64,000 nucleotides of DNA, taken from positions 1 through 64,000 of the forward strand of contig NZ_JAIVKJ010000004.1 in NCBI RefSeq assembly GCF_020524885.1. The letters run 5' to 3'. This DNA is from Microbulbifer elongatus. Lineage in GTDB: Bacteria; Pseudomonadota; Gammaproteobacteria; Pseudomonadales; Cellvibrionaceae. Below, piece by piece: positions 16,478 to 26,707 of the stretch. The notes beneath the pieces were generated by a model. It saw nothing but the letters and a program-made list of their open reading frames with translations. It made no database searches and had not been told where the DNA came from. The translations under genes were made by a program, and so were the position numbers. Within the stretch, counting starts at the first letter, position 1. Each line of letters opens with the position of its first letter.

Positions 16478-17731
16478 TCAGTCCTTGGCCGGTACCGTTG
16501 TCTCGCCGCGCACCAGGTCTTCCAGCGTCTCGCGCGCGCGCACGAGATAGGTCTTGTCACCGTCCACCAGCACTTCCGCGGCGCGGGTGCGGGAGTTGTA
16601 ATTGGAGCTCATGGTAAAGCCGTAGGCACCTGCGGACAGCATGGCCAGCAGCTGTCCCTGTTCCAGCGCCAGTGGGCGGTGTTTGCCGAGAAAGTCGCCG
16701 GTCTCGCACACCGGGCCAACGATATCCCAGCTTTCCGTTTTGCCGTTGGACGGTGTGACCGCCACGATGTCCTGCCACGCCTGGTACAGCGCCGGGCGCA
16801 GGTTGTCGTTCATGGCGGCATCGACGATGGCGAAATTGTGCTCATCCGTGCGCTTGAGGTATTCCACCCGGGTCAGCAGGGCGCCGCCGTTGGCGGCAAT
16901 GGAGCGGCCCGGCTCCAGCACCAGCGCCAGGTCGCGGCCGGCGAGTTTTTCTTTCACCGCGCCGAGGTAGTCGCTGACTTCCGGCGGCTCTTCGCCGCGG
17001 TAGCGCACGCCGAGGCCGCCACCCAGGTCCAGGTGCTCCAATGTCGTGCCGTCTTCGGCGAGCTGGTCGATAAGCACCAGCAGGCGGTCCAGCGCGTCGA
17101 GGAACGGGTTGATCTCGGTAAGCTGGGAGCCGATGTGGCAGTCCACGCCGACTGCGTTGAGGCTCTGGGAGTCGGCGATGCGCGCATATACGTCACGGGC
17201 CCGCTCGATATCGATACCGAACTTGTTTTCTTTCAGTCCGGTGGAAATATACGGGTGGGTCTTGGCATCTACGTCCGGGTTTACCCGCAGGGACACCGGT
17301 GCGGCCACTCCCATCTCCGCCGCAACGGCTTCCAGCCGATCCAGTTCGGATTCAGATTCCACATTAAAGCAGTGCACACCGACTTCCAGCGCGCGGCGCA
17401 TTTCCGCTGCGGTCTTGCCCACGCCGGAAAACACCACTTTGGCGGGGTCGCCACCGGCGAGCAGTACGCGCTCCAGCTCACCGGCGGAGACGATATCGAA
17501 TCCCGCACCTAGCTGAGCCAGTACCGACAGGATGCCGATATTGCTATTGGCCTTGATGGCGTAGCAGATCAGGCCGGGGTGATCGCCCAGTGCGTCGGCG
17601 TAGGATCGGTACTGCGCTTCATAGTGGGCGCGGCTGTAGACGTAAGTCGGGGTGCCGAATTGTTCGGCAATCTGTTCCAGGCTCACGCCCTCGGCCCAAA
17701 GGCTTCCCTGCTGGTAGGAAAATTCGTTCAT
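16478..17731 (-). CDS. lysA: diaminopimelate decarboxylase
   Basis: This 417-aa PLP enzyme catalyses the last step of lysine synthesis, meso-DAP to L-lysine. The PLP lysine is Lys60 in CYAIKANSN. The HIGSQ motif, the phosphate-binding [14 protein letters not shown] and GPVCETGDF (catalytic Cys) follow in order. The ATG at 17731 overlaps the lptM stop as ATGA, indicating coupled translation. The length is normal for the alanine-racemase-fold family. Confidence 0.96.
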   Translation of the reverse strand: MNEFSYQQGSLWAEGVSLEQIAEQFGTPTYVYSRAHYEAQYRSYADALGDHPGLICYAIKANSNIGILSVLAQLGAGFDIVSAGELERVLLAGGDPAKVVFSGVGKTAAEMRRALEVGVHCFNVESESELDRLEAVAAEMGVAAPVSLRVNPDVDAKTHPYISTGLKENKFGIDIERARDVYARIADSQSLNAVGVDCHIGSQLTEINPFLDALDRLLVLIDQLAEDGTTLEHLDLGGGLGVRYRGEEPPEVSDYLGAVKEKLAGRDLALVLEPGRSIAANGGALLTRVEYLKRTDEHNFAIVDAAMNDNLRPALYQAWQDIVAVTPSNGKTESWDIVGPVCETGDFLGKHRPLALEQGQLLAMLSAGAYGFTMSSNYNSRTRAAEVLVDGDKTYLVRARETLEDLVRGETTVPAKD

Positions 17732-17958
17732 TTGGTGACTGCTTCTGCTTCCGTGTGTTGCTCGGTTTGTTGTTCTTGTGACGGCTTCTGTTCTTTGTCC
17801 TGCTGGTTGCCCGCGGGCTGGCCCTGGACAGCGGTCGCGCCGGTCGCGGCTGGCGCAGCGGGGTCCTGGGGCAGGTAAAGCGGGCCTTTCTGGCCACACG
17901 CACTGAGCGTCAGGGTGACGGCGGTGAAGGCGACCAGTAAACACAGTGGGGTGCGCAT
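17728..17958 (-). CDS. lptM: LPS-assembly lipoprotein LptM (YifL)
   Basis: This is a 76-aa outer-membrane lipoprotein. The lipobox LSAC (Cys21) is followed at once by the family signature GQKGPLYLP. The rest is a Gln/Glu/Ala-rich unstructured tail (GQPAGNQQDKEQKPSQEQ). LptM helps LptD mature and form correct disulfides in the LPS translocon. It heads the lptM-lysA-dapF-DUF484-xerC group and overlaps lysA by 4 nt. It is divergent from cyaY, as in other gammaproteobacteria. Confidence 0.9.
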   Translation of the reverse strand: MRTPLCLLVAFTAVTLTLSACGQKGPLYLPQDPAAPAATGATAVQGQPAGNQQDKEQKPSQEQQTEQHTEAEAVTK

Positions 17959-18096
17959 TTGAGTTTTACCCGATTCTATCTATTAGCTGCCAGCCATTAT
18001 CTGCCTACCGCGATCACGCGGGACGAGAAGACTGGAAAAGCCTGCTAGTATAGCGACCCTCTTCCTTCAGCAACACAGTAACAAAAGTAACCGAAT

Positions 18097-18429
18097 ATGA
18101 CCCAGACGGCCTCCAACGCTGCCTACAATGCCGCCATCGAAGAAACCCTGATTGCGGTCGAGGATGCCCTCGACGAGTGCGATGTGGATATGGATTACGA
18201 GCGCGCGGATTCGGTGATGACAATCACGCTGGAGGACAATGGCACCCAGGTAATTCTGTCACGCCAGAGTGCGGTACAGGAGTTGTGGGTGGCGGCGCGC
18301 TCGGGGGGGTATCACCTCAGCTTCCAGAACCCGGGATGGAAGTGCTCCACCACCGGGGAAGATTTGCCTACATTGCTGGATCGGGTGTTGACCGAACAGC
18401 AGGGGAGTTCCGTTTCCCTGGGTCTCTAA
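18097..18429 (+). CDS. cyaY: iron-sulfur cluster assembly protein CyaY (frataxin)
   Basis: This 110-aa bacterial frataxin binds iron through an acidic first helix (EDALDECDVDMDYERADSV) and regulates IscS. The beta-sheet motif TITLEDNGTQVILSRQSAVQ and ELWVAARSGGYHL identify the family. The length matches (E. coli CyaY has 106 aa). It is divergent from lptM. Confidence 0.93.
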   Translation: MTQTASNAAYNAAIEETLIAVEDALDECDVDMDYERADSVMTITLEDNGTQVILSRQSAVQELWVAARSGGYHLSFQNPGWKCSTTGEDLPTLLDRVLTEQQGSSVSLGL

Positions 18430-18497
18430 GCAAGCCCACCCTGCAGGGTGCTGCCTTGCAGGGTGATATTCGCGGGACGCTATCGACTGGATTCTGA

Positions 18498-19919
18498 TTA
18501 GCGCGAGGCAATCAACCTGCGCGCGCGCTCACAGGCCGCGCGTACCTGGTTCGGCGCTGTACCACCGATATGGTCACGGGCGGCGACAGAACCTTCCAGC
18601 GTCAGCACGTCGAACACATCATCGCTAATCACTTCAGAAAACTTCTGCAATTCCGCCAGGCTCAGATCCGCCAGGTCGCAATCTTTTTCGATAGCAAAAG
18701 CCACTGATTGGCCGACGATTTCGTGGGCATCGCGGAAGGCCACACCCTTGCGCACCAGATAGTCCGCCAGGTCGGTGGCGGTGGAGAAACCCTTGCCGGC
18801 AGCGGCGAGCATGTTTTCTTTCTTCGGTTTCAGTGCGGGGGCCATATCGGCGAAGGCGCGCAGGCAGTCGAGCGCGGTATCGGCGGCGTCGAACAGCGGC
18901 TCCTTGTCTTCCTGATTGTCCTTGTTGTAGGCCAGCGGCTGGCTCTTCATCAGGGTGAGCAGGGCAATCAGGTGGCCGTTGACGCGGCCGGTCTTGCCGC
19001 GCACCAGTTCCGGTACGTCCGGGTTCTTCTTTTGCGGCATGATCGAGGAGCCGGTGCAGAAACGGTCCGGCAGGTCGATAAAGTCGAACTGGCTGGAGGT
19101 CCACAGCACCAGTTCTTCGCTGGCACGGCTGAGGTGAGTCAGCAGCAGGGCGCTGAAAGCACAGAATTCAATGGCGAAGTCGCGGTCGCTGACGGAATCC
19201 AGGGAATTCTCGGTGGGCGCGTCAAAGCCCAGCAGCTCGGCGGTGCGCGCGCGGTTGATCGGGTAGCTGGTGCCGGCCAGCGCGGCCGCACCCAGCGGCG
19301 AGCGGTTGACGCGCTTGCGGCAGTCCATCAGGCGGTCAAAGTCACGGGTCAGCATCTCGTTCCAGGCGAGCAGGTGATGGCCGAAGGTGACGGGCTGTGC
19401 ACTCTGCAGATGGGTAAAGCCCGGCATGATGGTGTCTGCTTCCTTCTCCGCGAGATCCACCAGGCCGGTCTGCAGGCGGGTGAGCTCGGCGGCAATCTGG
19501 TCGATGCGGTTGCGCAGCCACAGGCGAATGTCAGTGGCCACCTGGTCGTTGCGCGAGCGACCAGTATGCAGCTTCTTGCCGGTGGCGCCGATGCGGTCGG
19601 TCAGGCGTGCCTCGATGTTCATGTGCACATCTTCGAGCGCTACAGACCAGGGGAACTCCCCGGCCTTGATCTCCTCGGCGATGTCCTTGAGACCACCCTC
19701 GATCTGCTTGAATTCGTCTTCCGTCAGCACGCCCACTTCCGACAGCATCTGCGCGTGAGCCAGGGAGCCCTGGATATCTTCCAGAGCCATGCGCTGGTCG
19801 AACATGACCGAGGCGGTAAAGCGCTCCACGAACGCATCGGTGGCTTCACTGAAGCGGCCGCCCCACAGCTTGGCTGCCGGGTTCTGTGCATTATTTGTGG
19901 AGGAGTTATCGTTGCTCAT
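18498..19919 (-). CDS. argH: argininosuccinate lyase
   Basis: This 473-aa enzyme is the last step of arginine biosynthesis: argininosuccinate to arginine and fumarate. The fumarase/aspartase superfamily signature [12 protein letters not shown] is in the middle, with [18 protein letters not shown] and [19 protein letters not shown] before it. It has a slightly longer N-terminus than E. coli ArgH. It is divergent from algZ, a Pseudomonas-type arrangement. Confidence 0.96.
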   Translation of the reverse strand: MSNDNSSTNNAQNPAAKLWGGRFSEATDAFVERFTASVMFDQRMALEDIQGSLAHAQMLSEVGVLTEDEFKQIEGGLKDIAEEIKAGEFPWSVALEDVHMNIEARLTDRIGATGKKLHTGRSRNDQVATDIRLWLRNRIDQIAAELTRLQTGLVDLAEKEADTIMPGFTHLQSAQPVTFGHHLLAWNEMLTRDFDRLMDCRKRVNRSPLGAAALAGTSYPINRARTAELLGFDAPTENSLDSVSDRDFAIEFCAFSALLLTHLSRASEELVLWTSSQFDFIDLPDRFCTGSSIMPQKKNPDVPELVRGKTGRVNGHLIALLTLMKSQPLAYNKDNQEDKEPLFDAADTALDCLRAFADMAPALKPKKENMLAAAGKGFSTATDLADYLVRKGVAFRDAHEIVGQSVAFAIEKDCDLADLSLAELQKFSEVISDDVFDVLTLEGSVAARDHIGGTAPNQVRAACERARRLIASR

Positions 19920-20045
19920 GCTGCCTCTGGTCGAATGTGAACTGGGTTTGCAAATTGGGTTTGTGAGTCGGGATATGGAAGTCGATCCGGGATGGCGGTA
20001 TCTTCACTGTCTCGAGAGCGAGTCCAGAATAAAAGATAACGCAGT

Positions 20046-21314
20046 ATGGCATCTTCCCGGCCCGCGCAAGCGGCGGGCATTATAGCGCAGCAAATTCGCG
20101 AAATTGCCCCTGATGGCAAAGATTCTGCGCGCCAAGGCTCTGGGAGTCCCGATTCGGCTTCCTCATCTGACCCGGCCCCGTTCCTTCCCGACCTGTGTAA
20201 TGTGACCGGTGTGGCCGCCCTGGTGCTGATGGGCGAGCTACTGGCGCTGGTGCTTGTACTGGCCGGTGAGGGTTTGAACCCCTTCAACTGGCAGCGCCTG
20301 GGGCTTGTGTCTCTTACAGTGCAGTGGGCCATTCTGCCGTCCGCTGCCATTCTGTGCCGACTGCGCCCGCGTCTGGCTCGCCTTTCCCATAAAACGGCTG
20401 CCGCTCTGAGTTACTCCACCGTGCTTGCAGTGCTGCTGGCAGTGCTGCTGGCCCAGCAGTGGTGGCTGGCGGATATGGCAGGTGCTGGTATTGATTACTG
20501 GGCCCTGCTGGCGAATCTGCTGGTGGGTGCCATCTGTGCGGGGGTGGTGCTGCGCTACGCCTATGTACAGCAGCAATTACATAACCAGCAGCAGGCGGAG
20601 CTGGGCGCGCGTATCGAGGCGTTGCAGTCGCGCATCCGCCCGCATTTTCTGTTCAACAGTATGAACAGTCTTGCCAGCCTGATTGCGGTGGACGCGGAAC
20701 GCGCGGAAAAATTGGTGGAGGACCTCTCTGCACTGTTTCGCGCATCACTGGCGGACTCTAAAATGGTGCCGCTGGAGCAGGAAGTTGCTCTGGCAAAACA
20801 CTATCTGGAAATAGAGTCCTTGCGCCTTGGCGATCGTCTGCAACAGTCCTGGCATGTGGATAATTTTTCCGGCCCGGTACAACTGCCTTCCATGCTGCTG
20901 CAACCGCTGCTGGAGAACGCCGTATTGCACGGTGTGGCGCGCTTGCGCCGCGGCGGCACCATTGAAATTTCGATTCGGGAAAACGTCATTCGTCGTCAAA
21001 ATGTCATTGGCAGTGAGACGCGCGAACTGCTATTGTCGATTCATAATCCTGTTGCAGAATCTGAAGCAAAAACCGGGACGAAAACTTACCGCAATGTCCA
21101 TGTGGGCAACGGTATGGCGATGGAAAATATTCGCCAGCGTCTTGGTGCGTTTTACGGCGACCGCTTCCGCTTTACCGCGGGAACGCACGATAAAGAGTGC
21201 GGTGCAGAGAGCGAACAAGAGTACCGCGTCGAAATTCGGCTGCCGTTAAGTGCAAGTGCGGAAACCAGAACAACTGAGCCAGTAGCAGTGCCCTCCGGTG
21301 AGGTGGCCAAATGA
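20046..21314 (+). CDS. algZ: LytS-type sensor histidine kinase AlgZ/FimS
   Basis: This 422-aa membrane sensor kinase has four hydrophobic segments between residues about 55 and 165, then a His-kinase domain of the LytS type with phospho-acceptor His200 in RIRPHFLFNSMNSLASL. The ATPase N box (LLQPLLENAVLHG) and the glycine-rich GNGMAMENIRQRL are present. It overlaps algR by 4 nt (ATGA), forming the AlgZ-AlgR pair that in Pseudomonas controls alginate, twitching and virulence genes. The N-terminal 45 residues are a Ser/Ala/Asp-rich extension; a later start is possible. Confidence 0.88.
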   Translation: MASSRPAQAAGIIAQQIREIAPDGKDSARQGSGSPDSASSSDPAPFLPDLCNVTGVAALVLMGELLALVLVLAGEGLNPFNWQRLGLVSLTVQWAILPSAAILCRLRPRLARLSHKTAAALSYSTVLAVLLAVLLAQQWWLADMAGAGIDYWALLANLLVGAICAGVVLRYAYVQQQLHNQQQAELGARIEALQSRIRPHFLFNSMNSLASLIAVDAERAEKLVEDLSALFRASLADSKMVPLEQEVALAKHYLEIESLRLGDRLQQSWHVDNFSGPVQLPSMLLQPLLENAVLHGVARLRRGGTIEISIRENVIRRQNVIGSETRELLLSIHNPVAESEAKTGTKTYRNVHVGNGMAMENIRQRLGAFYGDRFRFTAGTHDKECGAESEQEYRVEIRLPLSASAETRTTEPVAVPSGEVAK

Positions 21315-22072
21315 GTGCTACCGAACGTCCACTGGGTGTGCTGATCGTCGATGACGAGCCACTGGCACGGGCCAGGTTGGCCCGACAGTTGCAGACTATT
21401 CATGGTTGCCAACTGCTGGGAGAAGCTGCCGATGGGGAAAGCGCGTTACAACAGCTGGATTCACTCGACCCGGACCTGTTGTTACTGGATATCGAAATGC
21501 CCGGAGAAAACGGGCTCCAACTCGCCACCCAAATCACCAACCGACCCAACCCGCCTGCGATCATATTCTGCACCGCCCACGACGAGTTTGCGCTCCCTGC
21601 CTTTGCGGTTGCTCCATCGGGTTACCTGCTCAAGCCCGTCAATGTGGAACAACTGGCACAGGCGATTGCCCAGGCGCGAAGACTGAGCAAACCGCAACTA
21701 CTGCAAGCCGAACCCACAAATTCACTGCCCAGCAGCAGCGGCCGCCGCCAGATAAAAGCGGTGAGCCGCCGCGGCGTGCAGTTGATTGATGTAGACGATA
21801 TCCGCTGTTTTATCGCCGAAGACAAATACGTTGTTGCCCACCACAGTGGCGGTGAAACCATACTGGATGAAGCTTTGAAAGAGCTGGAGGCGGAATTCGG
21901 CGGCCGCTTTGTGCGGGTGCACCGCAGTGCGATTGTGGCGCGGAAATACATTACTGGGCTGCAAAAAACCTGCGATGGCTACCGGGTAACCATGGGCGGC
22001 TGCGCGCATACACCGCCGGTATCGCGACGTCTGCTGACCAGTATTAAATCCCTGCTTTCAGAGATGGCCTGA
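21311..22072 (+). CDS. algR: LytTR response regulator AlgR
   Basis: This 253-aa regulator has an N-terminal receiver (acidic pocket VDDEP, phospho-acceptor Asp60 in LLLLDIEMPG, Lys in LLKPV) and a C-terminal LytTR DNA-binding domain (IKAVSRRGVQLIDVDDIRCF, then FVRVHRSAIVARKYI). It is the partner of algZ just upstream. In Pseudomonas hemC and hemD follow algR; here the next gene is a convergent amidohydrolase and hemCD lie about 28 kb away. Confidence 0.93.
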   Translation: MSATERPLGVLIVDDEPLARARLARQLQTIHGCQLLGEAADGESALQQLDSLDPDLLLLDIEMPGENGLQLATQITNRPNPPAIIFCTAHDEFALPAFAVAPSGYLLKPVNVEQLAQAIAQARRLSKPQLLQAEPTNSLPSSSGRRQIKAVSRRGVQLIDVDDIRCFIAEDKYVVAHHSGGETILDEALKELEAEFGGRFVRVHRSAIVARKYITGLQKTCDGYRVTMGGCAHTPPVSRRLLTSIKSLLSEMA

Positions 22073-22078
22073 AAACGC

Positions 22079-23779
22079 CTACTGTCTTCCGGCGATCCAC
22101 GTTTCCATTACGCGAATGTCCCGCCATTGTTGCACCGGGGTGGTCAGCGGGTTTTTATCCACAATGACCAGGTCCGCGTACTTCCCCACTTCCAGCGAGC
22201 CGACCTCCTGCTCTATACCCAGCTGCCATGCACCATTGATGGTCATGGCACGCAGTGCCTGAATTGGAGTGATGGCTTCATCGGTGCCGAGTACAGTGCC
22301 CGCACGCGACTGGCGAGTGGTGGCGGTCTGCATCAGGCTGAAAGGATCTGCCGGGAACATGGGGCTGTCCGCGTGTAACGTCGGGCGCATGCCGAGGGCA
22401 AATGCAGTGCGCAAAGGCAAAAGATTTTCCGCGCGCTCTGGCCCGATTAGCTGATCTTTCAAAGCATCGCCGTAGTAGTAAAGGTGATTGATATGGAAGC
22501 TGGGGGTGATGCCCAGTTTGGCCAGTGGAGGCAACACAGCATCATTCAGCATCAGCCCGTGTTCAAGACGGTGGCGTCTGTGGATAAACGCCTGTTGTTC
22601 CGCATCGGATAAGGAATCGAATTCCCGCTGGAGAATTTGCAGAAATTCCTGCGCGGCCCGATCGCCCTGTACATGGGTGGCGGTCTGCCAGTCGCGCCCA
22701 TCGAAGTCATGCAGTTGCGCCTGAAGTTCCGACGCGCCGACGACCGGCGCCCCATGACTGCCGTGAGCAATGCCGAGCTGTTCGCTGAGCGGACTTTCAG
22801 CATACGGCTCTTCTATAACCATGCTGCCACTATAGGGCGAGCCGTCGTACCAGAACTTGGCGCCCAGTATGCGGAAGTAATCGCTGTCGACTTTCGGGTG
22901 GCCGTTCAGCTTGTCCAGGTTTTCCCCGCGATAATAAAAAAACTGGCGAATACGCGGCTTGAAATTATCGCTGGATGCCCACTTCGCCAGCCAGGCTGGC
23001 ACATTGAATCCCAGCGACGCCACAGTGGTGTAACCCGCTTTTCGCAAGTCAGTCAGCTCCGCCTCGTAAGCGGAGGTGACCTTCAACGGGTTTTTATGTG
23101 GAGCGATAAATGGCTCCAGCGCCGCCTTCTCCACCAGCATGCCGTTGAGGCGTCCACCTCCATCGCGTCCATAGTAAGAGCCTTCACCGGGCGCAGGTGA
23201 GCTTTCATCGATACCCATGGCCGCCAGCGCGGCGGAGTTTACCCAGGCGGTGTGCATACTCTGGGCGAGAATAAATACCGGGTGTTCCGGTGCAATTTGA
23301 TCGAGCTGATTGCGGGTGGGTGTTTCGAGTCCCTTCAGCAAGACCGGGTCCAGTCCCTTTGCATAGATCCAGTTGCCAGCCGGTGTTACTGCAACAGCCG
23401 CTTCAAGTGCGCGCCAGGCCTCGGTGGCGGTGCTGTGGGTAAAACCACTCATGTCCAGGAAGTTACGGAACACCGCACTGATGGCCGGGTGTTCGTGGGC
23501 GGCAACAAAACCGGGAAGTAACGTTTTTCCGTTGAGCTCGACGACTTCTGTGCCACTGCTAGCAAGTGCTCGTATATCGGCGACCTCGCCTATCGCCAGA
23601 ATTTTCCCATCGGAAACTGCGATCGCTTTTGCGGCGCTGTTTTCAGTATCCAGCGTGAGGATGTTGCCGTTTACGAAAATGCGATCCGGAGGGTGACTGT
23701 TTGTATCCGCGTCAGAATCGCATCCTGCGAAAAAAGCACACAATGAGAGTGGAAATAAAATTCGGAGACAAAACTTCAT
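22079..23779 (-). CDS. lipoprotein amidohydrolase (YtcJ-like, amidohydrolase family 3)
   Basis: This 566-aa metal-dependent hydrolase carries a lipoprotein signal ending at FAGC (Cys20), so it should be anchored in the envelope. The protein begins IFVNGNILTLD and has a first metal-ligand motif FVAAHEHPA, a later HVQGDRAAQEF, RRHRLEHGLM, and the C-terminal Asp motif TLHADSPMF. The family includes N-substituted formamide deformylase and other exo-hydrolases; the substrate is not predictable. It ends 7 bp from algR, with the two genes convergent. Confidence 0.82.
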   Translation of the reverse strand: MKFCLRILFPLSLCAFFAGCDSDADTNSHPPDRIFVNGNILTLDTENSAAKAIAVSDGKILAIGEVADIRALASSGTEVVELNGKTLLPGFVAAHEHPAISAVFRNFLDMSGFTHSTATEAWRALEAAVAVTPAGNWIYAKGLDPVLLKGLETPTRNQLDQIAPEHPVFILAQSMHTAWVNSAALAAMGIDESSPAPGEGSYYGRDGGGRLNGMLVEKAALEPFIAPHKNPLKVTSAYEAELTDLRKAGYTTVASLGFNVPAWLAKWASSDNFKPRIRQFFYYRGENLDKLNGHPKVDSDYFRILGAKFWYDGSPYSGSMVIEEPYAESPLSEQLGIAHGSHGAPVVGASELQAQLHDFDGRDWQTATHVQGDRAAQEFLQILQREFDSLSDAEQQAFIHRRHRLEHGLMLNDAVLPPLAKLGITPSFHINHLYYYGDALKDQLIGPERAENLLPLRTAFALGMRPTLHADSPMFPADPFSLMQTATTRQSRAGTVLGTDEAITPIQALRAMTINGAWQLGIEQEVGSLEVGKYADLVIVDKNPLTTPVQQWRDIRVMETWIAGRQ

Positions 23780-23794
23780 ATAACTGCCCTGCAG

Positions 23795-24412
23795 TCAGGC
23801 ACTGCGTGCGGCCATCCAGAGTCCGCTGCCAATTAACAGGCTTCCACCGACTAAATTAAACACTCTGCTTTCCGAGCGATTTTTTAGGAGTGACCGAGCG
23901 CGTACTGTCGCCCATGCATAAATCAGCATGACGCCACCAACCGCGAAGGTCGCGATTGCGAAAATAATCAGTGCATCTACTACCGTGATGCTGCTCAGGG
24001 GAAGGAATGCGGGGAAGAAGCTCAGGTAAAAGAGTATGGCCTTGGGGTTGCTGAGGGTGGTGGTCAAACCCAGCAGCAGGCTTGAGGCAAGGGATTTCTT
24101 CGAGGTGGTTTCGATCTCCGCTTTCGCCCCGTGCGCCCGTAACAGGCTATAGCCCAGCCAGATCAGATAGGCGGCCCCCAGGTATTTAATCGCAATGAAT
24201 GCGCTACCCATTACATCCGCGATATAAGCGAGGCCGGAAAGGCACAGGGCGATAAACACATAATCGCCGAACACGATACCTATCGATGTGATCAGGCCGT
24301 GCAGCATGCCGCCGCTGGCGGCACGCGCCATTACTGCGAAAATGCCGGGACCGGGGATCGCGGCCAGAACGATCATCGCGCCGAAAAGGGCGACGGCACT
24401 TACTAGTGTCAA
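23795..24412 (-). CDS. LysE/RhtB family amino-acid exporter
   Basis: This 205-aa inner-membrane protein has about six transmembrane helices and the family start AIPGPGIFAVMARAASGG, then GLTTTLSNPKAILFYLSFFP, the classic LysE/RhtB motif. Members export homoserine, threonine, leucine or similar; the substrate is not clear here. It lies 15 bp upstream of the amidohydrolase on the same strand, so the two could be co-transcribed. Confidence 0.85.
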   Translation of the reverse strand: MTLVSAVALFGAMIVLAAIPGPGIFAVMARAASGGMLHGLITSIGIVFGDYVFIALCLSGLAYIADVMGSAFIAIKYLGAAYLIWLGYSLLRAHGAKAEIETTSKKSLASSLLLGLTTTLSNPKAILFYLSFFPAFLPLSSITVVDALIIFAIATFAVGGVMLIYAWATVRARSLLKNRSESRVFNLVGGSLLIGSGLWMAARSA

Positions 24413-24437
24413 AACCGCACCCTCTCGGCAGACCTAA

Positions 24438-25586
24438 TCAGTAAATCTGCGGACCGTTACCGCTATCGGAATCGCTGGCGAGGCTCAGCTCGTCGGCGGC
24501 GCTGTTGAGGTACTCGGCGTCGGACTCGGACTTGAGCTTGATCATCAAGCGCAGGTCGTTCGCGGAGTCAGCGTGGGCGAGGGCGTCTTCGTAGGTGATT
24601 TCGCCGCGGTCGTAGAGTTCGTACAGCGCCTGGTCGAAGGTCTGCATGCCCTGCTCGGTGGAGCGCTTCATCAGCTCCTTCATTTTGTGCACCTCGCCCT
24701 TGCGGATCAGGTCCGACATCAGCGGGGTATTGATCATGATCTCGAGACAGGCGCGACGGCCGTCGCCGTCCGGGGTCGGTACCAGCTGCTGGGCGACCAT
24801 GGCCTGCAGGTTCAGCGACAGGTCCATCCACAACTGCTGGTGACGATCCGCCGGGAAGAAGTGGATGATCCGATCCAGCGCCTGGTTGGCGTTGTTGGCG
24901 TGCAGGGTACACAGGCACAGGTGCCCGGTTTCGGCGAAAGCGATGGCGTGGTCCATGGTCTCGCGGGAGCGCACCTCACCAATGAGGATGACGTCGGGTG
25001 CCTGACGTAGAGTGTTTTTCAGTGCGGTCTCAAACGAGTCGGTATCCAGTCCCACTTCGCGCTGGGTGACGATACAACCGCGGTGCTGATGGATAAATTC
25101 GATGGGGTCTTCAATGGAGATGATGTGACCCTTCGAGTTTTCATTCCTGTGGCCGATCATGGAGGCCAGCGAGGTGGATTTACCGGTACCGGTTGCACCC
25201 ACAAAGATGATGAGGCCGCGCTTGGTCATCGCCAATTCTTTGAGCTGCTCCGGCAGGCCAAGCCCATCGATGGTCGGGATCTTGGTTTCGATACGACGCA
25301 GCACCATGCCGACCAGGTTGCGCTGGAAGAAAGCAGATACCCGGAAACGGCCAACATTGCGTACAGAAATGGCGAAGTTGAGCTCTTTGGTCTCCGCAAA
25401 CTCTTTTTTCTGGCGCTCGTTCATGATGCCGACCACCATCTCGCGGGCTTTTTCCGGCGTCAGTGGGCTGGTGGTAACGGGGACGATTTTACCGTGCAGC
25501 TTGATGGAGGCGGGCACGCCGGCGGTGATGAACAGGTCGGACGCGCCTTTCTCGGTGACCAGTTGTAACAGTCGTTCGATTTCCAT
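24438..25586 (-). CDS. pilU: type IV pilus retraction ATPase PilU
   Basis: This 382-aa PilT-like ATPase assists PilT in pilus retraction. It has Walker A GATGTGKST, the Asp box IISIEDPIEF, Walker B LIGEVRSRETM and His box GHLCLCTLHANNA. The length equals P. aeruginosa PilU. The ATG at 25586 starts MEIERLLQLVTEKGASDLFI. The C-terminal tail after KLKSESDAEYL is Ser/Asp-rich and hydrophilic. It follows pilT by one base and forms a pilT-pilU operon. Confidence 0.95.
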   Translation of the reverse strand: MEIERLLQLVTEKGASDLFITAGVPASIKLHGKIVPVTTSPLTPEKAREMVVGIMNERQKKEFAETKELNFAISVRNVGRFRVSAFFQRNLVGMVLRRIETKIPTIDGLGLPEQLKELAMTKRGLIIFVGATGTGKSTSLASMIGHRNENSKGHIISIEDPIEFIHQHRGCIVTQREVGLDTDSFETALKNTLRQAPDVILIGEVRSRETMDHAIAFAETGHLCLCTLHANNANQALDRIIHFFPADRHQQLWMDLSLNLQAMVAQQLVPTPDGDGRRACLEIMINTPLMSDLIRKGEVHKMKELMKRSTEQGMQTFDQALYELYDRGEITYEDALAHADSANDLRLMIKLKSESDAEYLNSAADELSLASDSDSGNGPQIY

Positions 25587-25587
25587 C

Positions 25588-26622
25588 TTAGAAATTCTCC
25601 GGCATTTTCGCTTTTTCGCGCGCGGTTTCGCGGCTGATGATGCGTTTTTCCACAAGATCCTGCAGGCACTGGTCCATGGTCTGCATGCCCACGTTGGCGC
25701 CGGTCTGGATGGCGGAGTACATCTGCGCAATCTTGTCTTCGCGGATCAGGTTACGGATCGCAGGGGTACCGCGCATGATCTCGTGGGCGGCAACACGACC
25801 ACCGCCGTTGCGCTTCAGCAGGGTCTGGGAAATTACCGCCTGCAGGGATTCCGAAAGCATGGAGCGCACCATGGCTTTTTCTTCCGCCGGGAATACGTCG
25901 ACAACACGGTCGATGGTCTTGGCGGCGGAGGTGGTGTGCAGGGTGCCGAATACCAGGTGGCCGGTTTCCGCGGCAGTCAGTGCGAGGCGAATAGTTTCGA
26001 GGTCTCGCATCTCGCCCACGAGGATGATGTCGGGGTCTTCACGCAGTGCCGAGCGCAGTGCTTCGGAGAAGCCGTGGGTATCGCGGTGCACTTCCCGCTG
26101 GTTCACCAGGCATTTTTTGGATTCGTGCACGAATTCGATCGGGTCTTCGACGGTGAGGATGTGCTCGTATTTGTTGTCGTTGATGTAGTCAATCATCGCA
26201 GCGAGCGAGGTGGACTTACCGGAACCGGTCGGGCCGGTAACCAGAACCAGACCTCTGGGCGTATCGGAGATCTGCTTGAACACCTGGCCCATGCCCAGGT
26301 CTTCCATGGTGAGTACCTTGGAGGGAATGGTCCGGAATACGGCGCCAGCACCGCGGTTGTGGTTGAAGGCGTTCACACGGAAGCGGGCTACACCGGGGAC
26401 TTCGAAAGAGAAGTCCGTCTCGAGGAACTCTTCGTAGTCCTTGCGCTGCTTGTCGTTCATGATCTCGTAGATCAGGCCGTGCACCTGCTTGTGCTCCATT
26501 GGCGGCAGGTTGATACGGCGCACGTCGCCGTCGACCCGGATCATCGGCGGCAGGCCCGCAGAGAGGTGCAAGTCGGAGGCGTTCTGTTTGGCGCTAAAGG
26601 CGAGGAGTTCTGTAATGTCCAT
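25588..26622 (-). CDS. pilT: type IV pilus retraction ATPase PilT
   Basis: This 344-aa hexameric ATPase pulls pili back into the cell and powers twitching. It has the N-terminal MDITELLAFSAKQNASDLHL, Walker A GPTGSGKST, Asp box ILTVEDPIEF, Walker B LVGEMRDLETI, His box GHLVFGTLHTTSA and the retraction motif AIRNLIRE. The ATG at 26622 is preceded by AGGGTAGCAGT. The length equals that of P. aeruginosa PilT. It is divergent from yggS. Confidence 0.96.
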   Translation of the reverse strand: MDITELLAFSAKQNASDLHLSAGLPPMIRVDGDVRRINLPPMEHKQVHGLIYEIMNDKQRKDYEEFLETDFSFEVPGVARFRVNAFNHNRGAGAVFRTIPSKVLTMEDLGMGQVFKQISDTPRGLVLVTGPTGSGKSTSLAAMIDYINDNKYEHILTVEDPIEFVHESKKCLVNQREVHRDTHGFSEALRSALREDPDIILVGEMRDLETIRLALTAAETGHLVFGTLHTTSAAKTIDRVVDVFPAEEKAMVRSMLSESLQAVISQTLLKRNGGGRVAAHEIMRGTPAIRNLIREDKIAQMYSAIQTGANVGMQTMDQCLQDLVEKRIISRETAREKAKMPENF

Positions 26623-26707
26623 ACTGCTACCCTTTATTCTTCTCTTATATGACGCGGCGGCAATGAGCGCATAGAATGCCCGCCGAGCAAAAGTTGGGTC
26701 CCAGTAT

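Noticed and set aside
18438..18465. Palindrome CACCCTGCAGGGTG after cyaY as a terminator
   Set aside because: Short stem, no T run, and a further GCAGGGTG repeat nearby; too weak to call.
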